This document shows positions 40,326 to 51,059 of a stretch of 64,000 nucleotides of DNA, piece by piece. The notes below the pieces were generated by a model. The model searched no databases. It saw nothing but the letters and a program-made list of their open reading frames with translations, and had not been told where the DNA came from. Each line of letters opens with the position of its first letter. Positions within the stretch are counted from its first letter, which is position 1. Made by a program: the position numbers and the translations under genes. Source of the DNA: Anaerolineales bacterium (GTDB lineage: Bacteria > Chloroflexota > Anaerolineae > Anaerolineales > Villigracilaceae); NCBI GenBank assembly GCA_016789305.1, contig JAEURJ010000014.1, positions 1-64,000 on the forward strand, given 5' to 3'.

Positions 40326-43300
40326 ATGAAAGAAAATCAAGCGACGCCCATACGTGACTCAATGCAAAAAAGACTTAAGGGCAGTCTGGCAAGCACGCTC
40401 GTTAGAAACCTCTTAATCTTTATTATCATACCCCTCTCATTAATGGCCGGGGTCGCTTATTCTCGCGCCCACAATTTGTTACGCCAACAGGCGGTAGATC
40501 AGACCGAGAGTCTGCTGGTCACCCAGCTTGGCGTGGTTCAAAAGGGAGTTAGCAATAAGGAAGAACGACTGCGACATCTGATGGATAGCAGCGATTTTGC
40601 GATCCTGATGGAACTTGCCCTGCACGCGAACCCAAAAAGTGATGAGTTCAAGGAAATTCGCGCAAGTGTCGCAGAGGAATTCAAGAGTCTTAACGAGGAA
40701 CAAAACACGATTGCGTTCGATCAATTTATTTTGATGGACCTTGATGGAAACATAAAAGTTTCGAGCAATGAAAAATGGCAGGGTTTGACAATTGACGATA
40801 TTTCGGTCCTGGATGGCGTTACCCAGGAAAATCCATCCTTCCTTTCCTTCACCCTTTCTCCTTTATTTGAAAACAATCTCTCTTTAGTCACCATTCTGGA
40901 ATATACAACATCCAGAGGTTCCTCATTGGGGTATTTGGTCGGTGTTACAACATCAGAGCAGATGCAGGAATTGCTTCAACCCATCGAAGCCCTCTCCCCT
41001 CTTGCCAATGCATACTTCATTCTCCCACGCGGAGAGTTTGTCTCCATCGATGCGGAAAATAATCAGTTTTTGCCGTTCGAATCGATCTCCAAATCCCAAC
41101 AGAATGTCCTGGTTCCAAATCTCGATGAGCTGAAGGAAAAGAACGATTCAAACCCAAGCGCTTTTGAAGTCACTCGCGCTGACGGAAAAAAGACACTGAC
41201 ACAAATCCAATGGTTTCCCGCCATGCACACCGGCGTTGCATTGGAAGTGGATGCCAATTCGGTATATGGTGGTTTAAACAGCCTGGCCCCTTTCATGGTT
41301 GGGCTTCTATTAATTATCCTGCTTGCCACCGGCATTGTAATTTTCGTCGGTATCAACAGGATCACACGGCCTCTTCGCGGGTTGGCAGAGATCACCCAGC
41401 AGTTTGCCGCAGGGAATTGGAATAGCCGTGCAGATGTTAAAAGTGATGATGAAGTCGGATTGCTTGCAAAATCGTACAATCACATGGCGGATGAGTTAAG
41501 CCGTGTCTATCAGTCGCTTGAATACACCGCAGATGAACGGGCCCGCCAAATCCGCACCGCTGCGGAAGTTGCTCAAAACATCACATCCCTTACAAAATTA
41601 AGCGACATCCTAAATCAAACCGTCGAGCTGCTGGTGAAACAATTCGGCTTTTACCAGGCAAGTATTTTTCTAGCTGATTCAAGCGGAAAAAACATGGAGT
41701 TCAAAGCCGGCTACGGCGCTGCAACCGAGGGATTAAAAGATAAAAAGGTCCAGATCGAGATCGGATCGGAATCGATCATCGGCTGGGTAAGCGCGAACAA
41801 TGCCGCGCGAATTGCTTCAGAAAATCAGGATGAGCAAATTCGCGTAAAGAATGAATTATTCCCCGAGACACGCTCTGAAGCAACAGTCCCAATCTCCATT
41901 GGCGGGCTTGTGCTGGGCGTTCTTGATATTCAAAGCACAAACCCCGACGCTTTCAGCGCAGAAACAGTGATGATGTTGCAGACACTGGCAAATCAAGTTG
42001 CGACTGCCATCCAAAACACAGGATTAACTGAAGCGTCCCAGGTTAACTTCAACGAACTCTCCAGGTTGTATCGTTCCAGTCGCCTGGTTGCCAAGGCAAA
42101 TAACGAATCCGAGATCCTTCAGATCAGCACCGAGGTATTGGCCGAATCACCTCACACAACGATGATTCTCGCATTATCGCCCAACAAAATACGCTCCGTC
42201 AGCGCTTCGAATGGAAAGGGTGAGTCGGTTCTTTATAAAATTCCCGTTTCGGCCAATGTGATTCCAGGTGAAATTCAGGAGATGCTCGCAGGCGGCCCAG
42301 TGGTGACTTCGAACCTCACAGAACTGCCGCCATCGATCCGCATCTTTATTGATCCGTTTGAACTCGCCTCCATTGCCCTCATCCCGATCACAAAGGGAGA
42401 TGTGTTATTCGCCATCCTGGTCATTGGAACTGAAGAAGAAAAGGTCAACAACGCATTCATTCAACCATACACAAATTTTGCAGATCTGGTTTCCATCACC
42501 CTGGAAAAAACGGATGCGGAACGCGAAACCGAAAAACACTTAAAGGAAGTGGAATCTCTGGCCTCGGTCAGTGAAGCGATCTCAACTTCCTCCGACCTGC
42601 CCACATTCTTCAATGCGCTGCACGACAAGATCAAACAAGTCATTGGGAATTTCAGCTTTATGGTTGCCTTGTATGATGCGAGGAACAACACCATCAGCAT
42701 TCCCTTTAGCTATGAAAACGATCAGTTCGTATCGATCGACTCTTTCCCGCTTGGCGAAGGATTAACTTCCATATTACTACGAACTCGCCAGCCGCTATTA
42801 CTGTTGGAAGATACGGAAAAAGTAGCTGCCGAATTGGGCGCAAAAATACAGGGAAGTACTGCAAAATCCTGGATGGGCGCACCGATGATGGTACAGAACA
42901 ATCCGATTGGCGCATTGATTCTGCAAGATACCGAAAACGAATTGGCCTTCACCAACGACGACTATGTTTTCTTTACCACACTTGCCAGCCAGGTCGCAGG
43001 CGTAATCAACAATGTGCGCCTTTTGGATGAAAGCAACAAACGCGCGCTCCAACTAGAGACAGCGGCAGAGATCGCACGCGACATCAGCGGTTCCCTCAAT
43101 CTTGACGAGCTTCTGATCAAGGCAGTTAACTTGATCCATGAGCGGTTTGACTTCTATCATGCCGCAGTTTTCCTGCAGGATATTCCCGGTGAATTTGCGA
43201 TCATCCGCGAAGCCACCGGAGAAGCCGGAGCACAGTTAAAGCGCACAGGCTACAAGATCGGGGTGGGATCCAAATCCATTGTCGGATTCGTCTCCGGCCG

Positions 43301-44207
43301 TGGTGAGCAGCTCGTTGTCAACGACACTGCAAAAGATGCGACTTTCTATGCCAACCCGCTGCTCCCCGACACTCGGGCAGAAGCAGCCTTCCCGTTGAAA
43401 GTAGGCGAAAGAATTTTGGGCGTCCTCGATGTGCAAAGCACCAGGGCATACGCATTTACGGAAGACAATCTGCGCAGTCTGCAAATCCTCTCGGACCAGA
43501 TGGCGATCGCCGTGGTCAATACTGAGCTATTCGCAGAAACACAGGAACATCTATCGCAGCACCGTTTGCTTCATCACATCACCACCACTGCGGCCTCAGG
43601 CACAACGCTTGAAGAGGCCCTTGAAAGCGCGGTGACCGGTCTGCAGGTAACGCTCGGCGGCGACCGCGTGACCATTCTGCTGGCTGATCGAGACAAGAAA
43701 CACCTGGAAGTAAAAGCCTCGATGGGCTATGCGGAAGACATTACCCGAGTAAATGTTCCCATCGGAACCGGCATCACCGGCTGGGCAGCATCAAACCGAA
43801 GACCGCTTCGCATCAGGGATGTCACCGAAGACCCTCGCTATATTCAAGTAAGTTCGAACACAAGATCCGAGCTGGCCATTCCACTGATCTATCGCAACGA
43901 ACTGCTTGGCGTTCTCAATGTCGAAAGTGAACAGGTGGACGCGTACACCGAGAACGACGAGGAAATGCTTGGAACGCTCGGCGGCAGCCTTGCGGCCATT
44001 ATTGCAAATGCCCGCCTGCTCGAACAAATCCGCCAGCAAGTGGAACGTGAACGCATTGTATATGAAGTGACCAGCAAGATCCGCCGATCCACCGATATTC
44101 AATCCATCCTTGCCACCACCGCAAGTGAATTGACACGCATCACCGGCTCAAGGCAAACAAAGATCAAGATTTCCACCGAAGATAATGGAAACAAGGAAAG
44201 CAAATAG
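40326..44207 (+). CDS. GAF array protein 1: Cache-HAMP-five GAF
   Basis: The largest member at 1293 residues. TM1 ~24-45, an extracytoplasmic Cache-like region ~46-318, TM2 ~320-343, HAMP ~344-397 and then five consecutive GAF-like domains at roughly 412-570, 575-730, 742-900, 908-1075 and 1075-1235. They are joined by helices with phrases such as TAAEVAQNITSLTKLSDIL and TAAEIARDISGSLNLDELL. GAF1, 4 and 5 keep the TRxE-A-x-(F/V/I)-P core (for example PDTRAEAAFPLKVGERILGVLDVQS); GAF2 is degenerate. It ends with the tail shared by the array (ERIVYEVTSKIRRSTDIQSI). No catalytic or output domain follows, and no Cys is seen in the protein. It is probably a membrane sensor whose signal leaves by protein contact. 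Confidence 0.85.
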   Translation: MKENQATPIRDSMQKRLKGSLASTLVRNLLIFIIIPLSLMAGVAYSRAHNLLRQQAVDQTESLLVTQLGVVQKGVSNKEERLRHLMDSSDFAILMELALHANPKSDEFKEIRASVAEEFKSLNEEQNTIAFDQFILMDLDGNIKVSSNEKWQGLTIDDISVLDGVTQENPSFLSFTLSPLFENNLSLVTILEYTTSRGSSLGYLVGVTTSEQMQELLQPIEALSPLANAYFILPRGEFVSIDAENNQFLPFESISKSQQNVLVPNLDELKEKNDSNPSAFEVTRADGKKTLTQIQWFPAMHTGVALEVDANSVYGGLNSLAPFMVGLLLIILLATGIVIFVGINRITRPLRGLAEITQQFAAGNWNSRADVKSDDEVGLLAKSYNHMADELSRVYQSLEYTADERARQIRTAAEVAQNITSLTKLSDILNQTVELLVKQFGFYQASIFLADSSGKNMEFKAGYGAATEGLKDKKVQIEIGSESIIGWVSANNAARIASENQDEQIRVKNELFPETRSEATVPISIGGLVLGVLDIQSTNPDAFSAETVMMLQTLANQVATAIQNTGLTEASQVNFNELSRLYRSSRLVAKANNESEILQISTEVLAESPHTTMILALSPNKIRSVSASNGKGESVLYKIPVSANVIPGEIQEMLAGGPVVTSNLTELPPSIRIFIDPFELASIALIPITKGDVLFAILVIGTEEEKVNNAFIQPYTNFADLVSITLEKTDAERETEKHLKEVESLASVSEAISTSSDLPTFFNALHDKIKQVIGNFSFMVALYDARNNTISIPFSYENDQFVSIDSFPLGEGLTSILLRTRQPLLLLEDTEKVAAELGAKIQGSTAKSWMGAPMMVQNNPIGALILQDTENELAFTNDDYVFFTTLASQVAGVINNVRLLDESNKRALQLETAAEIARDISGSLNLDELLIKAVNLIHERFDFYHAAVFLQDIPGEFAIIREATGEAGAQLKRTGYKIGVGSKSIVGFVSGRGEQLVVNDTAKDATFYANPLLPDTRAEAAFPLKVGERILGVLDVQSTRAYAFTEDNLRSLQILSDQMAIAVVNTELFAETQEHLSQHRLLHHITTTAASGTTLEEALESAVTGLQVTLGGDRVTILLADRDKKHLEVKASMGYAEDITRVNVPIGTGITGWAASNRRPLRIRDVTEDPRYIQVSSNTRSELAIPLIYRNELLGVLNVESEQVDAYTENDEEMLGTLGGSLAAIIANARLLEQIRQQVERERIVYEVTSKIRRSTDIQSILATTASELTRITGSRQTKIKISTEDNGNKESK

Positions 44208-44208
44208 C

Positions 44209-45795
44209 ATGAGCCAGCTTCCAGCCACAAATGTTACAGCGCATGCCGAGGAAAGCACCCGTTTCCTCTACGAGAACTGGCGTCAAAAATTCGTCACGCC
44301 GCTTCTGATCGGCGCGCTGGTTTTTGGCTTGCTTCTTTTAATACCTGCGGTGCTTTCTGCCAAGGCAAGTTTTATCGCTGTTGTTTTTATCACCACGTAC
44401 GTTGTCATCGGCATCATCACCATCGTTAATTTCCCATATTGGGTGAAGATGTGGGGCTTCGTGCTCGTCATCTACGTTCTGGGGCTGAGCGAACTCCTCA
44501 CCCACGGCATTCTCGGCGACGGATTATTCTTCTTCCTGGGAACGATCATCTTTGCAACGATGATGTTTTCTCCGCGAGCGGGCATAACCGCCACCGCCGC
44601 CAATATTTTAGCTTTTATCTTTTTTGGCTGGCTGATGCTCAGCGGAGCCGTTATCCCCATCAATCCAACCGCCACAAAAGCGGACTTGTTCGATTGGATC
44701 AGCGCGGGCGCAGCCCTGATCATGTTCGCCGTCATCATCATCCTCGGCTTCCAAAGACTCGAAGGCGAAACCATAGAAGCGCAAAAGCAGATCGATTCCA
44801 CGCTCAGTGCTCTTACAAATGAAAGAAATAATCTCGATAATCGCGTAAAGAGCAGGACACGTCAATTAAAGAAAGTAAACGAGATCGGTCAGGCGGTTAC
44901 ATCCATCCTGGACCCCGACGAACTACTTGCACGCGCCGCTTTTATGATCGGAGATGAGCTTGAAAGCTACTACACAGCAATTTATTTATTGGATTCCTCT
45001 GGTCAATGGGCGGAGCTCAAGGAAGCCACAGGAGACGCCGGCAAGGTTTTGCGTGAAAACAAACACAGGGTCGATGTAAGGGGAAAGACTGCCATCGCCG
45101 CCGCAATCCAAAAACGTCAAGTGCGCCTCGCTCTGGACACTGGAACTGAGCCGGTCCGATTTGACAATCCTCTCCTCCCATACACCCGCTCCCAACTCGT
45201 TGCTCCCCTGATCGTCGGTGATAAAGTTTTGGGTGCCTTGGAATTGCATTCTACAAAAGAATCAGCCTTCACACCGGACGATGTGGATACATATCAAAAC
45301 ATGGCCAACCAGGTGGCGATCGCTCTTGAAAACTCACGCTTGTTCGGTGAAGGTCAACAAAACTTGCTGGAAATGAGAGCCACCCAAAGGCAATACCTTC
45401 TGGGCGCATGGTCAAATCTAACCGAAGAGAAATCATTGGAATACGAATTGGGCGACGATGAGGATGCAGATAAAGGGATTCAAGTGGCGCTCGCCCTGCG
45501 GGATCAAATCATAGGGCAGATTTCAATGGCATCCACTGACGAGTGGACACCGGAACAAAAAAATCTCATCGAAACCATCGCCGCGCAAGCTGCACTTGCT
45601 CTCGAAAACGCCCGTCTGGTGGAAGAAAGTCAGACCATTGCGGCACAGGAAAGAATTACCAACGAGATCATTGCGAAGGTCTGGTCGTCCAGCAACACAG
45701 ACAATATTCTACAAACAGCAGCTCGTGAATTGGGGCGCGCTCTGGAAGCGGCAGAAGTTGAAATCGAGCTAAGTACGAGTGACAATGATCAATAA
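44209..45795 (+). CDS. GAF array protein 2: 6TM-GAF-half GAF
   Basis: I start at 44209, one base after the preceding stop, giving 528 residues. About six hydrophobic segments (~28-190) form a membrane sensor with only short loops. A coiled coil (~195-225) leads to a GAF domain (~220-383) with NPLLPYTRSQLVAPLIVGDKV and LGALELHS. A half-GAF module containing a conserved Trp (GAWSNLTEE, ~398) follows at ~395-476, then the shared tail (ERITNEIIAKVWSSSNTDNI, ELGRALEAAEVEIEL). No enzymatic domain and no Cys. The TRSQLVAPL core departs from the TRSEMALPL of its relatives, so ligand preference may differ. Confidence 0.82.
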   Translation: MSQLPATNVTAHAEESTRFLYENWRQKFVTPLLIGALVFGLLLLIPAVLSAKASFIAVVFITTYVVIGIITIVNFPYWVKMWGFVLVIYVLGLSELLTHGILGDGLFFFLGTIIFATMMFSPRAGITATAANILAFIFFGWLMLSGAVIPINPTATKADLFDWISAGAALIMFAVIIILGFQRLEGETIEAQKQIDSTLSALTNERNNLDNRVKSRTRQLKKVNEIGQAVTSILDPDELLARAAFMIGDELESYYTAIYLLDSSGQWAELKEATGDAGKVLRENKHRVDVRGKTAIAAAIQKRQVRLALDTGTEPVRFDNPLLPYTRSQLVAPLIVGDKVLGALELHSTKESAFTPDDVDTYQNMANQVAIALENSRLFGEGQQNLLEMRATQRQYLLGAWSNLTEEKSLEYELGDDEDADKGIQVALALRDQIIGQISMASTDEWTPEQKNLIETIAAQAALALENARLVEESQTIAAQERITNEIIAKVWSSSNTDNILQTAARELGRALEAAEVEIELSTSDNDQ

Positions 45796-47482
45796 AAACG
45801 CCCTCACCCCGGCAGTTAAAGAACAACAGGATTCTTCATCTGCGGCATTTAATTACAATGCATGGCGCGAAGGGTTCATCCTGACAATTCTAAGAATTGC
45901 CTCCTTCCTGGGCATTGGCCTGACTTTGTATTCGTTTCTTCAGTCATCCCAGATCCGGGATCGAATCATCTTCCCAATCCTTCTTGCAATCCTTTTAGGG
46001 GTGACATTTTTGCCCACTCCCTACAACCTGCGTGCCTCCACATTGCTTTTCGTTAGTTACGCCGTAGGCGTCAACGGAATTATCACCCTGGGCACATGGA
46101 CGGATGCCAGCCTCTTCCTTTTGGCATTTGTTGTTCTCTCCTCTCTGTTATTTGATTCGTATGTCAACTTTGTCTCATTTGCAATCAGTCTTTTAACACT
46201 CATCATTTTCACCATCCTCCACTCCATTGGTGTGTTCACTCCAACTTCTTCGCTTGCCCCAGCAATCACGATCGGCGATTGGGGAACCTTTATAGCAGAT
46301 TTTATGATTGGCAGTATCGTCGCAATTGCCGCCATTGATCAACTCAAACGGGCGTTTGCCCGTGTAATCCAACAATCACAGGATTCCTTAAAAACGCTCG
46401 CTGAGGAGCGCGCCCAACTGGAAAACAAAGTCCGCGAACGCACAGAAGAACTGGAAAATAAAACCGTCCAACTTCAGGCTTCGACCAATATCGCACGGAA
46501 TATTGCAGAGATCCAAAACATTCCAGACTTGTTGGATGCAGCTGTCACCGCAACCGCGGAACAATTCGGGTATTACCATGTGGGTATTTATCTGCTGGAT
46601 AGCGGCAAGAAAGTGGCGTTCCTCCAGGCCGCATCATCCGCCATTGGCACGGAATTGATCGGTTTGGGACATCGCGTGGAAGTGGATATAAGAAACCCCA
46701 TCAACGTGGCGATCGAACAAAGAAGGCCATATTCCGCCTCTGATATTGGCGGTACTGTCTTTATTAAGGATCCAAATTTTCCGATCACCCGATCGAGGGT
46801 CTCCATTCCGTTATCTGTTCGTGGGAATGTCATCGGAGTCCTGGATATGCATTCAGACCAGGTTCACGCCTTGAACACTCAAGATATTGAAATTGCGCAA
46901 ACACTGGCAGATCTGATCGCCATTTCAATAGACAACGTTCGACTCATCGACGAAACTCAAACCCTTGTGGAGCAATTAAGGTTTTACAACTCCGCCGAAG
47001 CCCTTGAAACCTGGACCAAACATACAGCCCGTCGCTCGCCTGCCTACCAATATGCGCCAGCCGGTGTAAGGCCCATATTCTCACAGGTTAAAAAAGAAGA
47101 GAGGGGCTCCAGCACACTGCTGGTACCACTGGTATTACAGGGTCAAAAGATCGGGAGCATTCAACTTCGTAGAAAAGGATTTTCAGCAGTTTGGTCTGAC
47201 CGGGAAAAGGGCATGGTCGAGAAAATAGGTGAGCAAATTTCGCTTGCCCTTGAGAACAGCCGCCTTGTAGATGAAGCCCAAAAGAACGCCCAACGCGATC
47301 AATTGATCGCGAATATCTCTTCACGCGTCCGCGAAACACTGGATGTCGATGCTGTAATTCGCACCGCCTCCATGGAATTAAGAAAAGTATTTGACCTGAA
47401 AGAAGCGGAGATCAGCGTCGGCCTGCCTCAGGCCGAACCAAGACCGGTACGGAAAAACACAAGCACCCTGCGATTAAAATGA
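45785..47482 (+). CDS. GAF array protein 3: 6TM-GAF-half GAF
   Basis: About 565 residues. Six hydrophobic segments (~25-190) with short loops are followed by a coiled coil (~197-232, RAQLENKVRERTEELENKTV). A GAF domain at ~232-392 carries YYHVGIYLLDSGKKVAFLQA and NFPITRSRVSIPLSVRGNV. The half-GAF module has a Trp near ~405 (ALETWTKHTARR), and the shared tail reads DQLIANISSRVRETLDVDAV. The start is ATG 45785, overlapping the previous stop by 11 bp; GTG 45779 is also possible. The TRSRVSIPL core is the most divergent after that of protein 2. No Cys and no output domain. Confidence 0.82.
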   Translation: MINKNALTPAVKEQQDSSSAAFNYNAWREGFILTILRIASFLGIGLTLYSFLQSSQIRDRIIFPILLAILLGVTFLPTPYNLRASTLLFVSYAVGVNGIITLGTWTDASLFLLAFVVLSSLLFDSYVNFVSFAISLLTLIIFTILHSIGVFTPTSSLAPAITIGDWGTFIADFMIGSIVAIAAIDQLKRAFARVIQQSQDSLKTLAEERAQLENKVRERTEELENKTVQLQASTNIARNIAEIQNIPDLLDAAVTATAEQFGYYHVGIYLLDSGKKVAFLQAASSAIGTELIGLGHRVEVDIRNPINVAIEQRRPYSASDIGGTVFIKDPNFPITRSRVSIPLSVRGNVIGVLDMHSDQVHALNTQDIEIAQTLADLIAISIDNVRLIDETQTLVEQLRFYNSAEALETWTKHTARRSPAYQYAPAGVRPIFSQVKKEERGSSTLLVPLVLQGQKIGSIQLRRKGFSAVWSDREKGMVEKIGEQISLALENSRLVDEAQKNAQRDQLIANISSRVRETLDVDAVIRTASMELRKVFDLKEAEISVGLPQAEPRPVRKNTSTLRLK

Positions 47483-47519
47483 GAATCGATATGAGTTATT
47501 CCATTAATAGAGGCATACA

Positions 47520-49349
47520 GTGACTCGATCAAGAAGCCCTCTTGCCTGGCGGCTGATGCTTTGGCTGGTTTTGTTTTCGCTTGTACCGCTGGTGATTGTG
47601 TATCTATTCATGCAGCAACAGGTCAGGCAAACATTCCTGGATCGCCAACTGGAAATTATCGCCAGTCAGGTTCGTGTTTATTCTGCACGCCTGGCGGCGG
47701 CTCCCGGAGACGAGCAAAATACAACCGTCGCGATCGCCAATATTACCGACAATACGGTCTTCTTTTTGATCGGCGGTAATGGAAAATATATTGCTCATAC
47801 AGACCCAAACAAAGTCGGGAGTTTCGCAAACGACGACCTTGGTTTCAGCACGACAAAATTACTTTTGGCACGGGAAAGTCTCGAAACAATAGATAACGAA
47901 AAAGGGGTGATCATTGCCTCCTATCGAAGGAACATCACAGATCCACTCGCCGTCACCATTGTCAGCGTGGATACATTACAAAGCCCGGTGGAGAACCTCA
48001 CGAACAACCTGCTCACCCGGGTTGCCGTTGGATTGTTGATCCTGACGCTTGCCGCAGGCGCATTCCTTCTCTACCAAATGTCCCCCTCTTATCAACTTGC
48101 TGAATTTGCCAGGCAGCTTGGAAAAAAGAATTTTCTCGCCACGTTGGATGTTTCAAAATTCAAAGGCGAACATGGTGTGGTTGCCCGGAGCCTGATGGAT
48201 CTCTCTACTGATATTCAGGGAATGGTAGCCGAACTTGAACAGAATGTGATCGACAGGACTCACGAACTCGAGACCAGGGCCACCCAGTTAAAGGCCGCCG
48301 CAGATGTAGGCAAAGCCGCCGCATCGGTGCGCAATCTTTCCGAGCTCTTACAACAAACGACGAACCTGATCAATGATCGTTTTAAGTATTATCACGTCGG
48401 CATCTTTTTGCTGGATGATCGAAAAGAGTATGCCGTATTAAGCGCCTCCAACAGCGAAGGTGGAAGGCGTATGCTGGAAAAGAACCACAAATTAAGAGTA
48501 AATGAAAAAAGCATTGTTGGCTATTCGGCCCAAAACCTGGATGCACGCATCGCCCTTGACGTTGGACAGGATGCTGTTTACTTTGACAATCCCGACCTTC
48601 CAAACACCCGCTCCGAAATGGCGCTTCCCCTCGTCGTCAGCGGCCAGATTCTCGGCGTACTTGACGTGCAAAGCACCGAACCCAGCGCATTCTCTCAAGA
48701 AGACGTAGCGACATTGCAAATTCTGGCGGACCAAATCGCCATCGCAATTCAAAACGCCAATCTGTTTGCTGAGACAGAGAAAGCGCTTCAAGCCTCGCGA
48801 GATGTATATGGCGATATCAGCCGCGAAGCATGGAAGAAAGTTATCAACACTCAACCGCGCATCGGGTATATCTCCACGCCGGCAGGGACCTCGCCAACCC
48901 ACTCCGAATCACTTGAACCAAATCTAACAAAATCCTTTGAAACCGGAAAAGTTGTTACAGCCAATGATGGCCTGACGATCACCGTTCCAATTAAAGTCAG
49001 AGGTCAGGTGATCGGCGGGATTCGGTTAAAGAAATCAGATATTTCCGACGCCTGGACCCAGGAAGAGACCACCCTTGCGGTCACTCTTTCGGATCAATTG
49101 AGTGGAGCGCTTGAAAGCGCCCGCCTTTATCGCGAATCACAGCAGCGAGCTGTGCGCGAAACATTGGTTTCCGATATCTCCGCCCGCATCAGCTCGGCAT
49201 CTCGTGTGGATGCCATTTTGCGCGAAACTGTGCAGGAGCTTGGGCAGACGTTTGGCAATGCCACCGTATCCTTCCAGATTTTGGACCAACTCAACGGACA
49301 GAATCAGGAATCAGGTCCCGATGGAAGCGCGAACAGGGAGACTGCATAA
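47520..49349 (+). CDS. GAF array protein 4: sCache-like-GAF-half GAF
   Basis: GTG start at 47520 with AGAGG 6 bases upstream; 609 residues. TM1 (~10-28) and TM2 (~164-187) bracket a ~135-residue extracytoplasmic domain (NTVFFLIGGNGKYIAHTDPNKVG) that looks like a single Cache domain. A HAMP-like linker and coiled coil (~190-255) lead to a GAF (~257-417) with KYYHVGIFLLDDRKEYAVL, DNPDLPNTRSEMALPLVV and GVLDVQS. The half-GAF module contains REAWKKVINTQPRIGY, and the tail reads ETLVSDISARISSASRVDAI. No Cys seen. The GAF core is nearly identical to those of proteins 5, 7 and 9, pointing to recent duplication with a swapped sensor. Confidence 0.83.
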   Translation: MTRSRSPLAWRLMLWLVLFSLVPLVIVYLFMQQQVRQTFLDRQLEIIASQVRVYSARLAAAPGDEQNTTVAIANITDNTVFFLIGGNGKYIAHTDPNKVGSFANDDLGFSTTKLLLARESLETIDNEKGVIIASYRRNITDPLAVTIVSVDTLQSPVENLTNNLLTRVAVGLLILTLAAGAFLLYQMSPSYQLAEFARQLGKKNFLATLDVSKFKGEHGVVARSLMDLSTDIQGMVAELEQNVIDRTHELETRATQLKAAADVGKAAASVRNLSELLQQTTNLINDRFKYYHVGIFLLDDRKEYAVLSASNSEGGRRMLEKNHKLRVNEKSIVGYSAQNLDARIALDVGQDAVYFDNPDLPNTRSEMALPLVVSGQILGVLDVQSTEPSAFSQEDVATLQILADQIAIAIQNANLFAETEKALQASRDVYGDISREAWKKVINTQPRIGYISTPAGTSPTHSESLEPNLTKSFETGKVVTANDGLTITVPIKVRGQVIGGIRLKKSDISDAWTQEETTLAVTLSDQLSGALESARLYRESQQRAVRETLVSDISARISSASRVDAILRETVQELGQTFGNATVSFQILDQLNGQNQESGPDGSANRETA

Positions 49350-49352
49350 ATA

Positions 49353-51059
49353 ATGAATGCGATCATCTCCTTCCTCCGCAAGGCTGTCCAACCTCACCCT
49401 TCAATCACAAATGCAGATGAAGGCCGCCGTGCTCAACTGCTGGCTATTCTCTCATTAGGGCAAATGTTTTTTGCAACTTTGGGGTTGCTTTCAGGGCCGG
49501 GTTCACTTGGAGTTTTTATTGTTTTGTGGTTCGTCGCTCTGGTATGTTATATCTTCAGCAGAACCCGTTTCCCCAAGGTCGGCACATACATACTTTCCTA
49601 TTTCATTACATCGATTGCGTATGTCAGAATTTTTTACGGCACCACAGATAGCATCGATACGGCAATTGGAACAAGTGTGCATATCTCCTTGATCCTTGCC
49701 AGCGCCCTGCTCTCAAGCAATGGATTCTTAATTTTAGCCATTATATCGACCCTCGCTGCGGCACTAACGCCCTTTTATTCACACGTGCCAGTCAACTCAT
49801 TCGATAGCATTCCCCGAACCGCAGGGATCACATTCTCGATCGGGTTGATCCTTTACAGCGTCAACTTGTTTCGCGCCAGGCTGGATCGGTCGAGTTTGCA
49901 GGAATTGAGAGAAGCAAATACCGAACTGACAGATATCAAATCGAATCTGGAAAAAAGAGTTGAAGATAGAACTGCCGACCTGCAAAAAGCCGGCATCCAG
50001 ATCGAACGACGTGCCGCACGCTTGCAGGCAGCCTCCGAAATATCTCAGGCCATCAGCGCTGATGTCGAAAAGGATTTCAAGGAACTTTTGAATGAAACTG
50101 TCAGCCTTATCAGTGAGAAAACAGGCTACTACCACACTGGCATTTTCATCCTCGATCAAAATAATGAATTTGCCGTGCTCAGGGCAGCGAACAGTGAAGG
50201 CGGCCAGAAAATGCTCGCACGCCAGCATCAACTAAAAGTTGGCGGCGCCGGTATCGTCGGTTACGTTTCGCAAAGCGGACGCCCACGTATTGCGCTGGAC
50301 ACGGGTGCAGACGCGGTATTCTTCAACAACCCCGACCTGCCTGAAACTCGTTCTGAAATGGCGCTTCCCCTAAAGGTCGGCACAAAAATCATCGGTGTTT
50401 TGGATATCCAAAGCACACAATCTTCCGCGTTCGATAATGAAGATGCGGTCATCCTTGGAACATTGGCAAATCAAATATCCATGATCATCCAAAATTCATT
50501 GATCTCTAACAGTTCCGGCCTGGGAGCAGGATATTTCAATCAAAGCACAATTTGGAATCGTGGAGAACGATCAAAAGGATATTCCTATCTGCCCGACGGA
50601 AGTATTGCCGTTGTGCCGGATGAAGAAAACCCATTGATTAAACGTTCACTCGCCTCCGGCCAGACGATCGTACAGGATAAGTCTGCGAATAAGAGTCAAC
50701 CCGCCCTTGCCGTTCCAGTCCGCATCAGGGATACCATCATCGGTGTGATCCACATCGAAGCATCCCAGGCGAATCGCAAGTGGTCCGAAGATGAGGTGGC
50801 GCTTGCACAGGCCATATCAGAACGAGCCGCTCTTGCATTGGAAAACGCGAGATTGTTCGAAGAAACTGAAAGAAGCGCCGAACGAGAAAGAGTGATTTCC
50901 CTGGTTACATCCCGCATCGGCGAATCGAATAAGCTTGAAAACATCCTGCATACAACCATCCAGGAATTAGGACGGACCCTGGGCGCATCCAGAGCTTTTA
51001 TCCAATTGGAAACCCCATCGGTCAATGGCTCCAGCCCACTAGGTGACGACCATGAGTAA
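49353..51059 (+). CDS. GAF array protein 5: multi-TM-GAF-half GAF
   Basis: 568 residues, starting 3 bp after the preceding stop. Hydrophobic segments at ~27-176 form a compact membrane sensor, followed by a coiled coil (~183-226, LEKRVEDRTADLQKAGIQIE). The GAF domain (~223-383) has GYYHTGIFILDQNNEFAVL, FNNPDLPETRSEMALPL and IGVLDIQS. The half-GAF (~400-506) has TIWNRGERSKGYSYLPDGS in the Trp-linker position. The shared tail (ERVISLVTSRIGESNKLENI, ELGRTLGASRAFIQL) closes the protein. The only Cys seen is in a membrane helix (ALVCYIF). No output domain. Confidence 0.83.
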   Translation: MNAIISFLRKAVQPHPSITNADEGRRAQLLAILSLGQMFFATLGLLSGPGSLGVFIVLWFVALVCYIFSRTRFPKVGTYILSYFITSIAYVRIFYGTTDSIDTAIGTSVHISLILASALLSSNGFLILAIISTLAAALTPFYSHVPVNSFDSIPRTAGITFSIGLILYSVNLFRARLDRSSLQELREANTELTDIKSNLEKRVEDRTADLQKAGIQIERRAARLQAASEISQAISADVEKDFKELLNETVSLISEKTGYYHTGIFILDQNNEFAVLRAANSEGGQKMLARQHQLKVGGAGIVGYVSQSGRPRIALDTGADAVFFNNPDLPETRSEMALPLKVGTKIIGVLDIQSTQSSAFDNEDAVILGTLANQISMIIQNSLISNSSGLGAGYFNQSTIWNRGERSKGYSYLPDGSIAVVPDEENPLIKRSLASGQTIVQDKSANKSQPALAVPVRIRDTIIGVIHIEASQANRKWSEDEVALAQAISERAALALENARLFEETERSAERERVISLVTSRIGESNKLENILHTTIQELGRTLGASRAFIQLETPSVNGSSPLGDDHE